Shown here one piece after another: positions 9,424-19,413 of a stretch of 64,000 nt of DNA. The DNA comes from Leishmania donovani (Eukaryota; Euglenozoa; Kinetoplastea; Trypanosomatida; Trypanosomatidae): assembly GCF_000227135.1 (NCBI RefSeq), contig NC_018247.1, positions 97,709-161,708 on the forward strand. Reading direction: 5' to 3'. Every line of letters starts with the position of its first letter. Position 1 is the first letter of the stretch. A program made the position numbers and the translations under genes. The notes below the pieces were generated by a model. The model saw only the letters and a program-made list of their open reading frames with translations, did not search any database and was not told the origin of the DNA.

Positions 9424-9716
9424 TGGCGGCACCGCGTGGCGACCGGCACAATGGGAGCGGCTGTGCGGCGACCTGCGAGGCGGGGATGGTGGGCGGAGTC
9501 TGAGTCCGAGGCGATGCTCCGATGAATGAGTAGGCGCATCGCTGTAACGTGCGTGTGTGTGCGCGTGTTCGGCTGCTTCGCACGACGCGGATGGGGGCCT
9601 GTGACAGGGCTGGTGTGTGTGTGTGTGGTGTGCGTGTGGTGTGCGTGTGGTGGTGGGGAGGTGCAGCTTAGTTTGACCTCATGCTCTATGGCCGGAGTAC
9701 TGCACACGACGAAAGA
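9424..9716 (+). mobile_element. SIDER2-like retroposon, 3' part
   Basis: The stretch resumes after the gap inside the element at TGGCGGCACCGCG and ends in the tail GTACTGCACACGACGAAAGA. It has its own right flank leading toward the ZZ-protein gene. It is probably the true 3' half of the element whose 5' half is at 8062-8319. Confidence 0.65.
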
Positions 9717-10723
9717 GAATATCGAAGGTGTTCTCTTTTTGTGCGGAAGCGAGGCGATTCCGGCTCTTTTCTTGGTTGAGGTGGCGCGTTGGCGGCGCGG
9801 TGCCGCGGCGGGTCACTTCCCGTTTGTTTTGTTCGCTTTCTACTGCACTGGTGCGCTGCTGTTGCTCATTTTTCTTTTTTTTTTTGGCTCACCCATCTGT
9901 CGTTATCCATGTTTGCCCCTTGAGTCATCTCTCTCTCCCTGTCGACGTTGTTGTTTATGTGTGTTTGATTTCTCACGGCGCCTTGCCGTGCAAAGGTGAA
10001 GAAGAGGGCGGCCCCATCAGGGTGCGCAAAACTGGAGGCCAAGAGTGGCCAGCTAGCGTAGGTATCCGCAGGAGAAGGCGAAACGGAGAACATGGCGACA
10101 GCCACAGAGGCCTTGCGCGTTCATGTGCATGAAAAGCCAAAAAAAATGCGGCGCACCATGAGTACATTGTAACGGCCCCATATCCGCGCCGGTGGAGGCG
10201 CTGCCTTCTGCAAACGATGTCCGCAGTGTCGCGAAGGCTGACTTCACGGGGTAAAGCCAGTAGGACTCTGAGCCACCATCTCAAGCGGCAGTGGCACGGT
10301 GAGACGGAGTTCCTTGAGCATGTGCCATGCATTCGATGACTGTTCCATGTGGTAAACATTCTGCGCGTTGTTCACGCTCCTCTTCACTTTCTCCCGCATG
10401 TCATCACCTATTCACTCGCTGCTTCGTCTCCCTCTCTCTGCGTCGAAGAGGACACACAAGCACACACAGCGACGCACATCTCCAAAACAAAAATACACGA
10501 TAAAAAGAAGGAGGGCGCGCCGGGGGGGTCTCTTTGCGCGTACCTCCTCGACTCCCCTCAACAAGCTGGCCTTGACACAGCCGCCTGCCGCTGCTACCGC
10601 CTCTCTTTGTTCCCGGCCGTTCCCTCTTTCCTTTGCCTTCGTGCCTGCGAAGCATCGGCCCTTGGTTCTTTCCCTCCACCCCTTCCGTGGCCCGCTCTCC
10701 CCAGCACTAAAGAGTCCGCTGCG
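9717..10723 (+). other. Intergenic spacer with pyrimidine tracts
   Basis: About 1 kb without a gene. T-rich and CT-rich stretches lie near 9865-9970 and 10375-10445, and another C/T-rich run lies just before the ZZ-protein ATG at 10724. Open frames here are low-complexity. Confidence 0.35.
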
Positions 10724-13123
10724 ATGTCGTTCTCGACGGAAAGATCGCCAGAAGAGGGGGCCGTGCCGAATGCGCAAGAGTGGGCGGCACTCGCGGAGTA
10801 CGAGCGGCTAGAGGCCGTGTTCCACCTGCTTAAGCGCATCTCTGGGACGTGTCTGCGCCACGGCCACCTCCGCGTAATGGAAAGAGAGGAGTTAATGTGC
10901 TTCGGTGCTCATGCAGAGCCCATCAGCACCACGCGCCGACTGCTCCTTTACGGGCGCGTGCCGTATTGCCACAGGGAGGCGCTGTTGGCGTTCGTGCGGC
11001 AGGTGCGCCTGCATTCGGTGCGTGACCTCGACACTGCTGTCACGGTGGGATTGCAGGCAGGCGACCTTGTCCCGCACCTGCTGCTGGAGCCTCTCACGCC
11101 GTCTCTCCACACCAACGCGTACGCGCTTTGGCACCGCGTCTATTGCGCCATGCGATGCGGCATCTTCCGCCACATGGAGGTGCGGCAGCAAAAGATGAAG
11201 CATCGCCTACGCCAGCTGATACGCGAGTCGGCGGTGACGTCGTCGACCAGCGAAGCAGCAAACAGGAAGGAAGCGGGTACGCGGGTGGACACGGTGGCCG
11301 CGTCGCCGGACAAGTTGAGCACCTCAGGGCGCGCAAACACGCTGCGCTTCTACGCGCACGAGTTCGCCCACCTCGTTGGCAAGAATGCCGGCGCGCCGAA
11401 AGATCAAGGCGGCGCGGACGGCTCTCGTGAGCCACTAGCGCTGGAGGACTTCGTGGCCACCGCGAAGGAGACGCGGGTCTCGCTGGCCTGCATTGCCGCC
11501 ACTGTCCCTTCCGTCTTCGTCGTGTGGTCGTGCCGCTACCCCGAATGCGTGGACTGGCTGCGGCGGCATCTGTTTAACGACTCCCACCTGCAAGAGGTGC
11601 TGGACAAAACCGGACTCTCAGGGCGGTACGCGGTCCTCCTGGACAAAGACCCTTGGCTGTCGTTTGCAGCCGAGCAGGGCGAGGTGCTGCCGCGTCTCCC
11701 GGCGAAGGAAACTTTTCGCATCGAGCTGCTGAAGCCGCTTCCGAAGCGGGCGCAAATCGTTCTGCTGAACGTGGACGAGGATGTCGCCGAGGCTCGCACG
11801 GCGTACGAGCACCTGAAAGGAGGGCTTCATGGTTGGCAGAGCCCCGAAGTCGATCTGCTGTCGCTATGGTGTGGCCATCAGGGCCTTCAATCAGAGGTGG
11901 CGACTCTCTTCCGCATCGAAACGCTCCCCTTCATCGTCGGCGCGCGCCCGGGAGGCCGCAGCAGATCGTCGAAAGCGTCTTCTCGAGCGAAGCTGTTCAT
12001 GAATAACAGTAGACGCCCAGTGATTGTCCGTTCCTCACGCGATACACTTGAGGTGGCGAAGGATATGTACGGCATCGCCGACACACCGAAGATGCGCCGC
12101 AGGCGAGGCGAGCGCGGCGCACCAACGCTGGCACTGTCTGAGAACGACAACACATGGCATAACCTCACTGCCTCAGAGCGCGCCCACATTGTCGACCGGC
12201 TGAGCAAGCACATCGTGCAACGCCGCCTTCCGTTGTGCTTCACCGCCTGTGTTGGACGGGAGTACGTGATACGCAACCCTTACACCAGTGATCCGTGGAA
12301 GGCTGTGGAGTGTGTCGCCAGCTCGTACGTGAGACTCGACGGCGAGTACGTCACCGGGCAAGACTTGATGCCGGTTGCCACGGAGCTGCGTCACATGCAT
12401 CAGCTAGACGGTTTTCAGTTCAACGTCAGTATCATAGAGCCCTCGGCACCGCTTGTGTCGTCGTTGAATTTGGTGACGCCGCAGATGCGAGTGGAAGGTA
12501 AGACGCACGTTGCCACGTGCGCACACTGCGAGCTGGCCATGAACGTCGACGTCAGCGCACATTTAAGATGCTTGCATTGCGCCTCGAGTGATAAGAGTGC
12601 CATCCTGTGTGAGGTGTGCGCCTTCACAGCCCTGCACCATCCACCTCACCACATTCTTCTGCGGATTCCAGCTGGCGTCTGGGCCCCGTCGTTGCCGTTG
12701 CTGTGGGGCCCTTCCAACGTCGCTCCGCTTGCTGTGCTTGCGGAACGATTCAAACCAAACCCCTCCAGGTACCACTACGGCATCTACTGCAATCGGTGCC
12801 GCAGCATGATCCGCGGCACCCGATGGAAGTGCGCGCGCTGCTACCAGTATGACCTCTGTGACACATGCGCCCGCATCTACAGCAAGCGAGCAGCGTCCAC
12901 GAAGTCCAAATCGGATATCATTGCCCGCGGAGACGCACCGCTGCCTGTGATGCCCTCCTCGTCACCATCGCCGCTGCGGCCCACGCCGCACGTGGCACCT
13001 TTGTGTAGCGAGGACGCGACGCACCCAATGCTGTTCATCCCCAATATGCAGGGGTGTAGCGCCAACAGCTTTCTGAAGCCGCCGTGCACGGCGAACTTGG
13101 GCGAGTGGTTGCGTACACTCTGA
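10724..13123 (+). CDS. ZZ-type zinc-finger protein
   Basis: A 799-residue protein starting MSFSTERSPEEG; the frame extends upstream to 10349 but through low-complexity leader sequence. Residues 1-580 resemble no domain I can name. Two Cys clusters follow: a zinc-binding-like cluster at about 599-640 (CAHC, LRCLHC, CEVC and a His-rich HHPPHH) and a ZZ-type finger at about 684-720 (YCNRCRSMIRGTRWKCARC then YDLCDTCARIY). The ZZ finger binds two zinc ions and generally mediates protein contacts, including binding of N-terminal degrons or histone tails. Two zinc modules in tandem suggest an adaptor role. Orthologues are expected across trypanosomatids, but the function is unknown. Confidence 0.8.
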   Translation: MSFSTERSPEEGAVPNAQEWAALAEYERLEAVFHLLKRISGTCLRHGHLRVMEREELMCFGAHAEPISTTRRLLLYGRVPYCHREALLAFVRQVRLHSVRDLDTAVTVGLQAGDLVPHLLLEPLTPSLHTNAYALWHRVYCAMRCGIFRHMEVRQQKMKHRLRQLIRESAVTSSTSEAANRKEAGTRVDTVAASPDKLSTSGRANTLRFYAHEFAHLVGKNAGAPKDQGGADGSREPLALEDFVATAKETRVSLACIAATVPSVFVVWSCRYPECVDWLRRHLFNDSHLQEVLDKTGLSGRYAVLLDKDPWLSFAAEQGEVLPRLPAKETFRIELLKPLPKRAQIVLLNVDEDVAEARTAYEHLKGGLHGWQSPEVDLLSLWCGHQGLQSEVATLFRIETLPFIVGARPGGRSRSSKASSRAKLFMNNSRRPVIVRSSRDTLEVAKDMYGIADTPKMRRRRGERGAPTLALSENDNTWHNLTASERAHIVDRLSKHIVQRRLPLCFTACVGREYVIRNPYTSDPWKAVECVASSYVRLDGEYVTGQDLMPVATELRHMHQLDGFQFNVSIIEPSAPLVSSLNLVTPQMRVEGKTHVATCAHCELAMNVDVSAHLRCLHCASSDKSAILCEVCAFTALHHPPHHILLRIPAGVWAPSLPLLWGPSNVAPLAVLAERFKPNPSRYHYGIYCNRCRSMIRGTRWKCARCYQYDLCDTCARIYSKRAASTKSKSDIIARGDAPLPVMPSSSPSPLRPTPHVAPLCSEDATHPMLFIPNMQGCSANSFLKPPCTANLGEWLRTL

Positions 13124-13971
13124 TGCAGTGACTTGCACGCAGAATGGCACAAGCTCCCCTCCCCATCCCCCTCTGCTCATGGTATCGGCTCTTGTAGTTT
13201 CTTAGATGGGGGCTACGCTGGCCTTGCTTTTTTCTTTCCTCTCTTCGATGCAGATGTGCACCTGGCGGCAGCTCGCACCGAGCGCGCGTGCCGTGCCGAT
13301 GTTCATTATGATGTCTCTCTGCCTTTTTTGCACCTACCCGACACCAATGTATCAAGCCCTCCCTCTACGCCCCTCTCACGTGCGTGTGTATGCGTGTGTG
13401 TGTGTGAGACTGCGTATGAACGTCACCACCTCCTCCTCCTTTTCTCCCGACGTACTCTCGTGTTAGGACCATCGCGCCATTGTTGCGGCCCCTGCCTCTT
13501 TGGTCCCTCACCGCCACTCTCTATCATCCCTCCCCACTTCCATTCCTTCCTCACCCCGCTGACCCACACACGCAACTCTGCAGCGTCATTAAACCTCTGA
13601 AGAAACGGCTCTCGTGCTCGTGGTGCAGCTTAGACGCGTCGTCGCTGCTGCTGCTGCTGTCCTCTCTTCTTCTCTCTGGTTTTCAGTACCCACGCACACC
13701 CCAGAGCACCGAGCGACATACGGCACTCCCAACTCTCGTTATCTGCGTCGTTGTCAACTCTATTAGAGACACACCGTCCTCTCCTCTACGCCCCTGCCAC
13801 CACGCAACGGTGACAGCGCCGCCTTCAAGCCTTGCTGGAGACTCCCAGGTTGTCGTCGGCCCCGACTTCTCGGTTGCTGTCCTCTTCTCTCTCTGTCCTC
13901 CTCCTCCCTTACGGAGTTGTCTTTCTCTGACACCAAACCCCCTTCACTGCGTGTCATCTCTCGACGTCACG
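13124..13971 (+). other. Intergenic spacer rich in CT
   Basis: 848 bases with long C/T-rich runs (13315-13560, 13780-13945), a GT run near 13380 and a CTG repeat near 13640. These suit 3' UTR, polyadenylation and splice signals. No gene is seen. Confidence 0.35.
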
Positions 13972-15207
13972 ATGGGGTGCGATGCCAGCTGTTTGAGGTG
14001 CAAGAAGGGCACGGAGGAAGGGAAGAGGGACTCCAATGTGGTGGGCAGCGACAGCAAGGTTAGCAGAGGTGCCTCTGCCGCGGCATTCCAGAGGTCCTAC
14101 TCGGAAGAGTCTTTAGAAATCCCAGTTCCGGATTGTGATGAGAGCCTACGGCAGAGCAGTGCTGCGGATGACGCGAGGGACTCGGCGGCTAAGGGAGCAC
14201 GCAGTGCCAGCACAAACATCTATGTCGCGGAGGATCCGAATCTGACGTGCCCGGCGGAGCTGCGCACGATTATGGATAACATGGATTTGTCCTCTATCAG
14301 CACGTCGTCGAGCGCCCCGCAGTTGTTTCACATGTCGCCTACGGAGCGCGCTGAGGTGGAGACGGGTACATGGGCGTGGTGGCGTCAGGAGCTACGAAAC
14401 AAGCGTGTCACAAAGGACGGCTACCATCGAGTGCAGCTGCAGGACGTCCATACTCGGCTTACCACTCAGCACGAGGACAACCCGAGCACGGTAGAGCTAG
14501 ACTTCAGCAGCTGCTACATGGAGCCTACAGCGCCGTACGTGCTGGGTCGCCTGTTTGCTTCTCTTCAACTCAAGGAGCTGCGGTGGATTACCTCGCTGCG
14601 GCTGGATGGCAACTATTTCACCGACGACGGCTTCGGCACGATGCTCGCCACGATGTCGGCCGCGAACGAAGATCAGACGATCTTGCCACTTTTGCGGCAA
14701 CTCTACCTCAACAACATGAACCTTGATCAACACTCCGTGGCTGGGCTGTTTGCGTACCTGTTTCCAGTGGACCACAAGGCCATGAGCAGCATCTCACAAA
14801 AGAAGGCGTTCCACATCGCCGGCAGCCCTGCCTCGCGGCCGTCGGAGGCTTACATTGCAGCCAGCAGGCGTGGCCCTAAGGTGCCGCTGTTTCCTTCCTT
14901 GAACGTGCTCAGCCTCAGCGACAACCCGGGGGTGGGAGCGGAGGGCCTCATTCAGATTCTCCGTAGCCTTCTGGCTGTTCACTACGAGCCGCATACCGTC
15001 TCCGTCATGGATCTCTCCCGGTGTGGCTTGGACAGGGCGACTCCCAAGTACTTTCGCGAGTACTTTGAAAAGCTTTCGAGAGCAATGAAAAACGGCTGCT
15101 ACCCGGTGGTGCCGCGGCGATTTGTGCTGATAGGCAACCAGCACGGCATCGCGCACTTGAATGAGATCTACTCGCCACACAAAACAGGCGTGCAGCTCGT
15201 GCTTTGA
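13972..15207 (+). CDS. Leucine-rich repeat protein with N-terminal acylation motif
   Basis: The start at 13972 gives 411 residues beginning MGCDASCLRCKKG. Gly2 with Cys3 is the classic arrangement for N-myristoylation plus palmitoylation, which would anchor the protein to the plasma or flagellar membrane. An upstream extension of the frame to 13480 has intergenic character. Residues 20-110 are Ser- and acid-rich. LRR units follow: LRWITSLRLDGNYF, LRQLYLNNMNLD, LNVLSLSDNPGVG and VSVMDLSRCGLD, matching the ribonuclease-inhibitor type of repeat. It probably serves as a membrane-tethered scaffold. The membrane role is inferred. Confidence 0.8.
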   Translation: MGCDASCLRCKKGTEEGKRDSNVVGSDSKVSRGASAAAFQRSYSEESLEIPVPDCDESLRQSSAADDARDSAAKGARSASTNIYVAEDPNLTCPAELRTIMDNMDLSSISTSSSAPQLFHMSPTERAEVETGTWAWWRQELRNKRVTKDGYHRVQLQDVHTRLTTQHEDNPSTVELDFSSCYMEPTAPYVLGRLFASLQLKELRWITSLRLDGNYFTDDGFGTMLATMSAANEDQTILPLLRQLYLNNMNLDQHSVAGLFAYLFPVDHKAMSSISQKKAFHIAGSPASRPSEAYIAASRRGPKVPLFPSLNVLSLSDNPGVGAEGLIQILRSLLAVHYEPHTVSVMDLSRCGLDRATPKYFREYFEKLSRAMKNGCYPVVPRRFVLIGNQHGIAHLNEIYSPHKTGVQLVL

Positions 15208-16764
15208 GCGTGAAAACGCCGCACTCTCGTCATCCCTGTCGCGGCCGTCACCGTCTCCGTTCTTACGGTCGATGATGAAGTGGTACCACCCGATGCCAGG
15301 GTGTTTTCAACAAGTAGAGACCCTTTCCTCGTCCTTCCTGTGCGGGCGCGTGTAGTGACGCAGCAGCGGGTGTCCTTGGGGCGATCATGTATCATTGGCG
15401 GCGTTTGGCGCCGTTTTCCATTCCTTGTTTTCCTGTAGGATGTGCCAAGGGGTAATTGCAGAGTGTGTGCGTGTGTGTGCAGGGCAGGGCAGGAGCCATA
15501 GAGGCGCGGCGCGGAGAGCAGTGGAGGAGAAGGGAAAGCGAGAAAGAGGAGCGGCTCCTTCATAGCCCCACTCTCGATCGGCATCACACTTCTCTCTCAT
15601 CTGTTTGGAGCCGTTTCGCGTTCCCTTCCCCCTTGCCTCACTGAAACGCTCTTGCTGCCCCTCTTCTCGCTCGTTACTCCATCTCTCATCAGCTCCTCAA
15701 CGTTTCCATTGCTTCGACAGCGAACCAAAGGAAACCGCCACACATAGACGTACGCACGCACGCACAAGTGTCTTTGGTTTTCCAGAGAAGGATGGTTTGC
15801 GGGCGAGGGGGGGAAAGAAGTCTGTGCACTCTGGGTTTCTCTGGGTCTACCTGCAGATTTTGTACCGCGCGCTCCACTCTCGCTCCGCCCCTTTTTTTTT
15901 CCGCTCGTACACTTCCCACCAATCACTGTCGTGCAGCTCCTCCTCTTTCCTCGCCCCTCTCCACCACCTCCTCTTCTCTCCTTTCCCAGCGATTCCTCCT
16001 CCTGGTCTGTTTGCCTCTGTGTTGTTGGCGGTGCTGTTGCGTGCACTTCATGGATGTGCATGTGCATTTGCAGTCCTGCGTGCGTGCGTGTGCCATCGAT
16101 GGGTGCCGCCTTTTTGGTCACCTGTTACTTTCTCTCCTCTCCCCCCCCCAAATATCCGTGTGAGGTGCGGCGGAGGTGAACCATGTTTCATGCTCATGTA
16201 CGTGTGTGCTTGCGCGCCTCCTCCTTTTCTCTGTAATCCCTCTTCCCTTGTACCTGTATCTGTGTGGCTTTTCGCTAGTGTGCGGCCTCTGTTGCTGACG
16301 CCGGCGGTCCCGACGTTCAATCCCCTCGCTAAGTGCCGATGTATCGACGGTGCATCAACAGACGTCTTCATTTAGCGGCTCTTCGTCTTTCCGTCCACCA
16401 CCGCCACCGCCCCTCTTTCTCAATGATCTGCGTTCTTGTTTGCTTGCGTTGAAGGGCAGGGGAAGGCGAAAGGGGATGCCAGCGGGGGTGCGGGCGGGCG
16501 ACGCGACGGTGGATCTGTCCATCTTTACGTGCACACATGTCTGTGGTGGAACGTATCAGATGGTCTGCGCTTCTCCGCCTTCTCTTCCGCCCCGCCATGG
16601 CTGATGCTTCGAGCGGCTTCCCTCTTTCCTATCCGCCTCACACCTCCACACGCAAACGCACACACACAGAGCCTCTTCCCGCTTCAGGTGTATGTCCATT
16701 GTATCTGTTCATCTGTTCCACCACCCACTCTCTCCCACCCGAGAAGTGACTCGAGCCTTTCTTC
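15208..16764 (+). other. Long intergenic spacer
   Basis: About 1.5 kb of CT-, GT- and CA-rich sequence. Open frames such as 15605-16375 are dominated by Ser, Pro, Cys and Leu from pyrimidine runs and do not look coding. Confidence 0.35.
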
Positions 16765-17331
16765 TTTCGCCATGTGCAGTACTCCGGCCATAGAGCATGA
16801 GGTCAAACTAAGCTGCACCTCCCCACCACCACACGCACACCACACGCACACCACACACACACACACCAGCCCTGTCACAGGCCCCCATCCGCGTCGTGCG
16901 AAGCAGCCGAACACGCGCACACACACACACACACGTTACAGCGATGCGCCTACTCATTCATCGGAGCATCGCCTCGGACTCAGACTCCGCCCANNNNNNN
17001 NNNNNNNNNNNNNNNNNNNNNNNNNNNNNNNNNNNNNNNNNNNNNNNNNNNNCGCCATCGGGGTGGCCCAGGCTCCCCACCACCCCACCGGCAGGGCAGT
17101 GCGAGGGCCTGGTGAGGTAGGTGCGGGTCAGGCTGGCGCATTGCCCATCCCATGGATGGCGCACACGTCTACACTGTCGCGGCTCGCTCTGGCCCCTCCT
17201 TGCGCCGTGGGGTGCTTGACCCTGTCTGCGCCAGAGGTGGTCTGGCATCGGCAGGGACATAAGGGGCTGCTTGGCTTCCCGACACAGAGAGCGGGTGTGC
17301 TGGACCCTGAGGTACGAAGCACTGAGCGGTG
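16765..17331 (-). mobile_element. SIDER2-like retroposon, inverted copy
   Basis: Read on the minus strand, this runs from CACCGCTCAGTGC to the tail GTACTGCACATGGCGAAAG, the same tail as the 38.5 kb copy. It contains a 59-N gap (16994-17052); other copies predict 61 missing bases there. It is the only copy in the window opposite to the polycistron, so the transcript carries its antisense. Confidence 0.65.
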
Positions 17332-18391
17332 CCCTCACTCAATCGTGAGGGTTGACTCCAGCTGCCTGAAAAGCGGAACAGAAATGAGCAATGCGGGCTG
17401 TACAACCTTCTCTGCTCACCCTGTTTCTCGATAGCCCGTCACGTTGAGCTGCTTTTGTGCTTACTTCCCCCTCCCTCCTGCGTGTTGTTTCTCTCGTCCG
17501 CTTCGCTTGCTCTCTCGTCTTCGCCGTCCTTTACCAAACACGCACGTGAGCGTGAGGGTGCATCATACGCGCGTGAGAGAGTGTTGCGGGGATGCAGTGG
17601 CGCATGCCATACACCCACACCCATACTGCAGTGTGGATTCGTTCTTCAGCGGGTGTGCACCGCCAGATCTCCAGACTTGTGTGCACGTGAGTGCCTACGC
17701 GATGAAGGGGAAGGAGAGGCCTTCCTGCCAAGTAGAAGGACTGCATCAAAGCCGGCCAAAATGCCTGAAAACAAGCAAAATCGAGTTGAACAGAAGGGTG
17801 GCAGAGATGCTCGCATCAAGGGCGGCGCCTCGCCGCCAGTGCTAGTGTGTTCCATCTGTGTAGGGCTTTCGCGCCGTCGAGCATGTCTTAGGCACCTTGT
17901 GCGCTCCGCGTTCCTCCCTGTGGAATGAAACGCTGAGGGGAGTGCGAGGAGCGAGGACGGATGCATCGGCGAAGTCTCACCGATGCCCAAAATGGAAGCA
18001 CTTGTGGATGTCGTGCTCTCTCCTCCGTGCCCCCCTTCGTCTTTTTGCGTCTTTCTCAGCACAGCAGCCACGCTGCACCCCCACCCTCACCCACCCGACC
18101 ATCCCGCGTAAACCGTCCGCTGTCTGCGCCACTCTTACGACGCTCCTTTTTCCTTTGCCCTAGTGCTCTCTACCCACGCCTGTTCATCTACACGAGTCGG
18201 CTGGTCTGTCTACGCGTGCCCGTATGTGATACGAGGTCGATCTGTCTTCGCTTGTGTGCCTCCCTCGGCAGCATCTTTTCTCCTCCATCCACCGGATCGC
18301 ACCCTGTCTTCCTTACTCCTCGCGCATAATCGCAGCGCACACGCACACGCAACCCCCTTCCAACAGAAGCGGAAGAGGAAGACGAGGAACC
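17332..18391 (+). other. Intergenic spacer
   Basis: About 1.06 kb, with no convincing gene. A small hairpin, CCTCACTCAATCGTGAGG (17333-17350), lies right at the end of the inverted element. Pyrimidine-rich runs near 18010-18180 precede the next gene. Confidence 0.35.
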
Positions 18392-18646
18392 ATGCTGCGC
18401 AGCTCTCTCGTGATGCGCGGCGGCTTTTCGCAGGAGGCTTTTCACCGAATGACCAAGTACATCACTTCTCGCAACCCGAATGAGAAGTACCTGCGCACCG
18501 GTCACATTGTTCTGGAGACACTGAAACGCTACCACTCGTACATCCTGACGGTTGCTCTCATCAGCGCCTTTACTGTGTACGACCACCACCAGAACCCGGA
18601 GAAAATGCCGGGTGCTGTGCATGATGGCCGCTCCTTGGTGCTGTAG
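18392..18646 (+). CDS. Small single-pass membrane protein, probably mitochondrial
   Basis: 84 residues starting MLRSSLVMRGG. The N-terminal 35 residues are basic and amphipathic with no acidic cluster, as in mitochondrial targeting sequences. One hydrophobic segment spans residues 48-63 (HSYILTVALISAFTVY), followed by a short polar tail. Size and layout resemble accessory subunits of respiratory complexes or ATP synthase in trypanosomatids, but I cannot name which. The frame extends 46 codons upstream through CA-rich leader sequence; the ATG after GAGGAACC is preferred. Confidence 0.7.
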   Translation: MLRSSLVMRGGFSQEAFHRMTKYITSRNPNEKYLRTGHIVLETLKRYHSYILTVALISAFTVYDHHQNPEKMPGAVHDGRSLVL

Positions 18647-19413
18647 ATCTCGTGCTCTTGACGGAGCGCTTGACCGCCAGGCACTACGCTGACTCTTTGT
18701 TGTTGTTGTGCTGCGGGGAGCCCGGCGCGCTGTTAAGCTGTACGTACGCCGCCCGCGTCAGAGCTTCGGCTTGCGCACGTATGTTGGGTTGGCTCTGTGT
18801 GTCTTCTCCACCCTCCACCCCCCAACACCACCTCGCTCTCTCTCTACGTCACTGCAGGCCTTGTTTCTGGGATAGCTGTGAGCTACTTGATGTGTGCTGT
18901 GAGTGTGTTTGTGTTCAGGCTGTCGTTGTTTGTTGTCTACATCTCTCTCTCTCTCTCACACACGTTGCGCTGAGCCCTTTCCTGACGCGACTGTCGTTTG
19001 CAACACACAAAACAGCAACAAGAGGAGGAGGAGGGGCAGTGTTCATGATGATAATGTGGACCCCTGCTGAAAATTCACTCTTCCAGCTGTGAGGCGAAAG
19101 CGGGTGGAGGAAGTGTGCAGCAGCAGCAGCAGCGGAGGCGGGCAACGCCGGTGCTGCTTGCCTTGTATTCTTTTCCCCTTCTCTCCCTCCCTCCTTCCCT
19201 CTTGCGTGTGCATGCACAGAGAAGCGAAATGAGGCCGATGGCGTGTGCGTTTCTCTTGCACTCGCTTCTCTAATCCTTCACCTCTTCTTCTGCCCTTTCC
19301 CTATAATCCAATTGCTGCATATCCGCACAGCCGTCGGCACACCCAGAGAAACAGAGAGGCTTTCGTGGCCGCGTGAACGCTTGCGTCCTAAAACGAGGTC
19401 GCTCTGCCGTATC
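18647..19413 (+). other. Intergenic spacer
   Basis: 767 bases with a CTCT/CA run near 18940 and an AGC repeat near 19118. A pyrimidine tract near 19260-19310 ends in CACAG just before the next gene. No gene is seen. Confidence 0.35.

Noticed and set aside
16436..17434. Plus-strand open frame of 332 codons across the inverted SIDER2 copy
   Set aside because: It reads through a retroposon in antisense and a 59-N gap; composition is that of spacer DNA.
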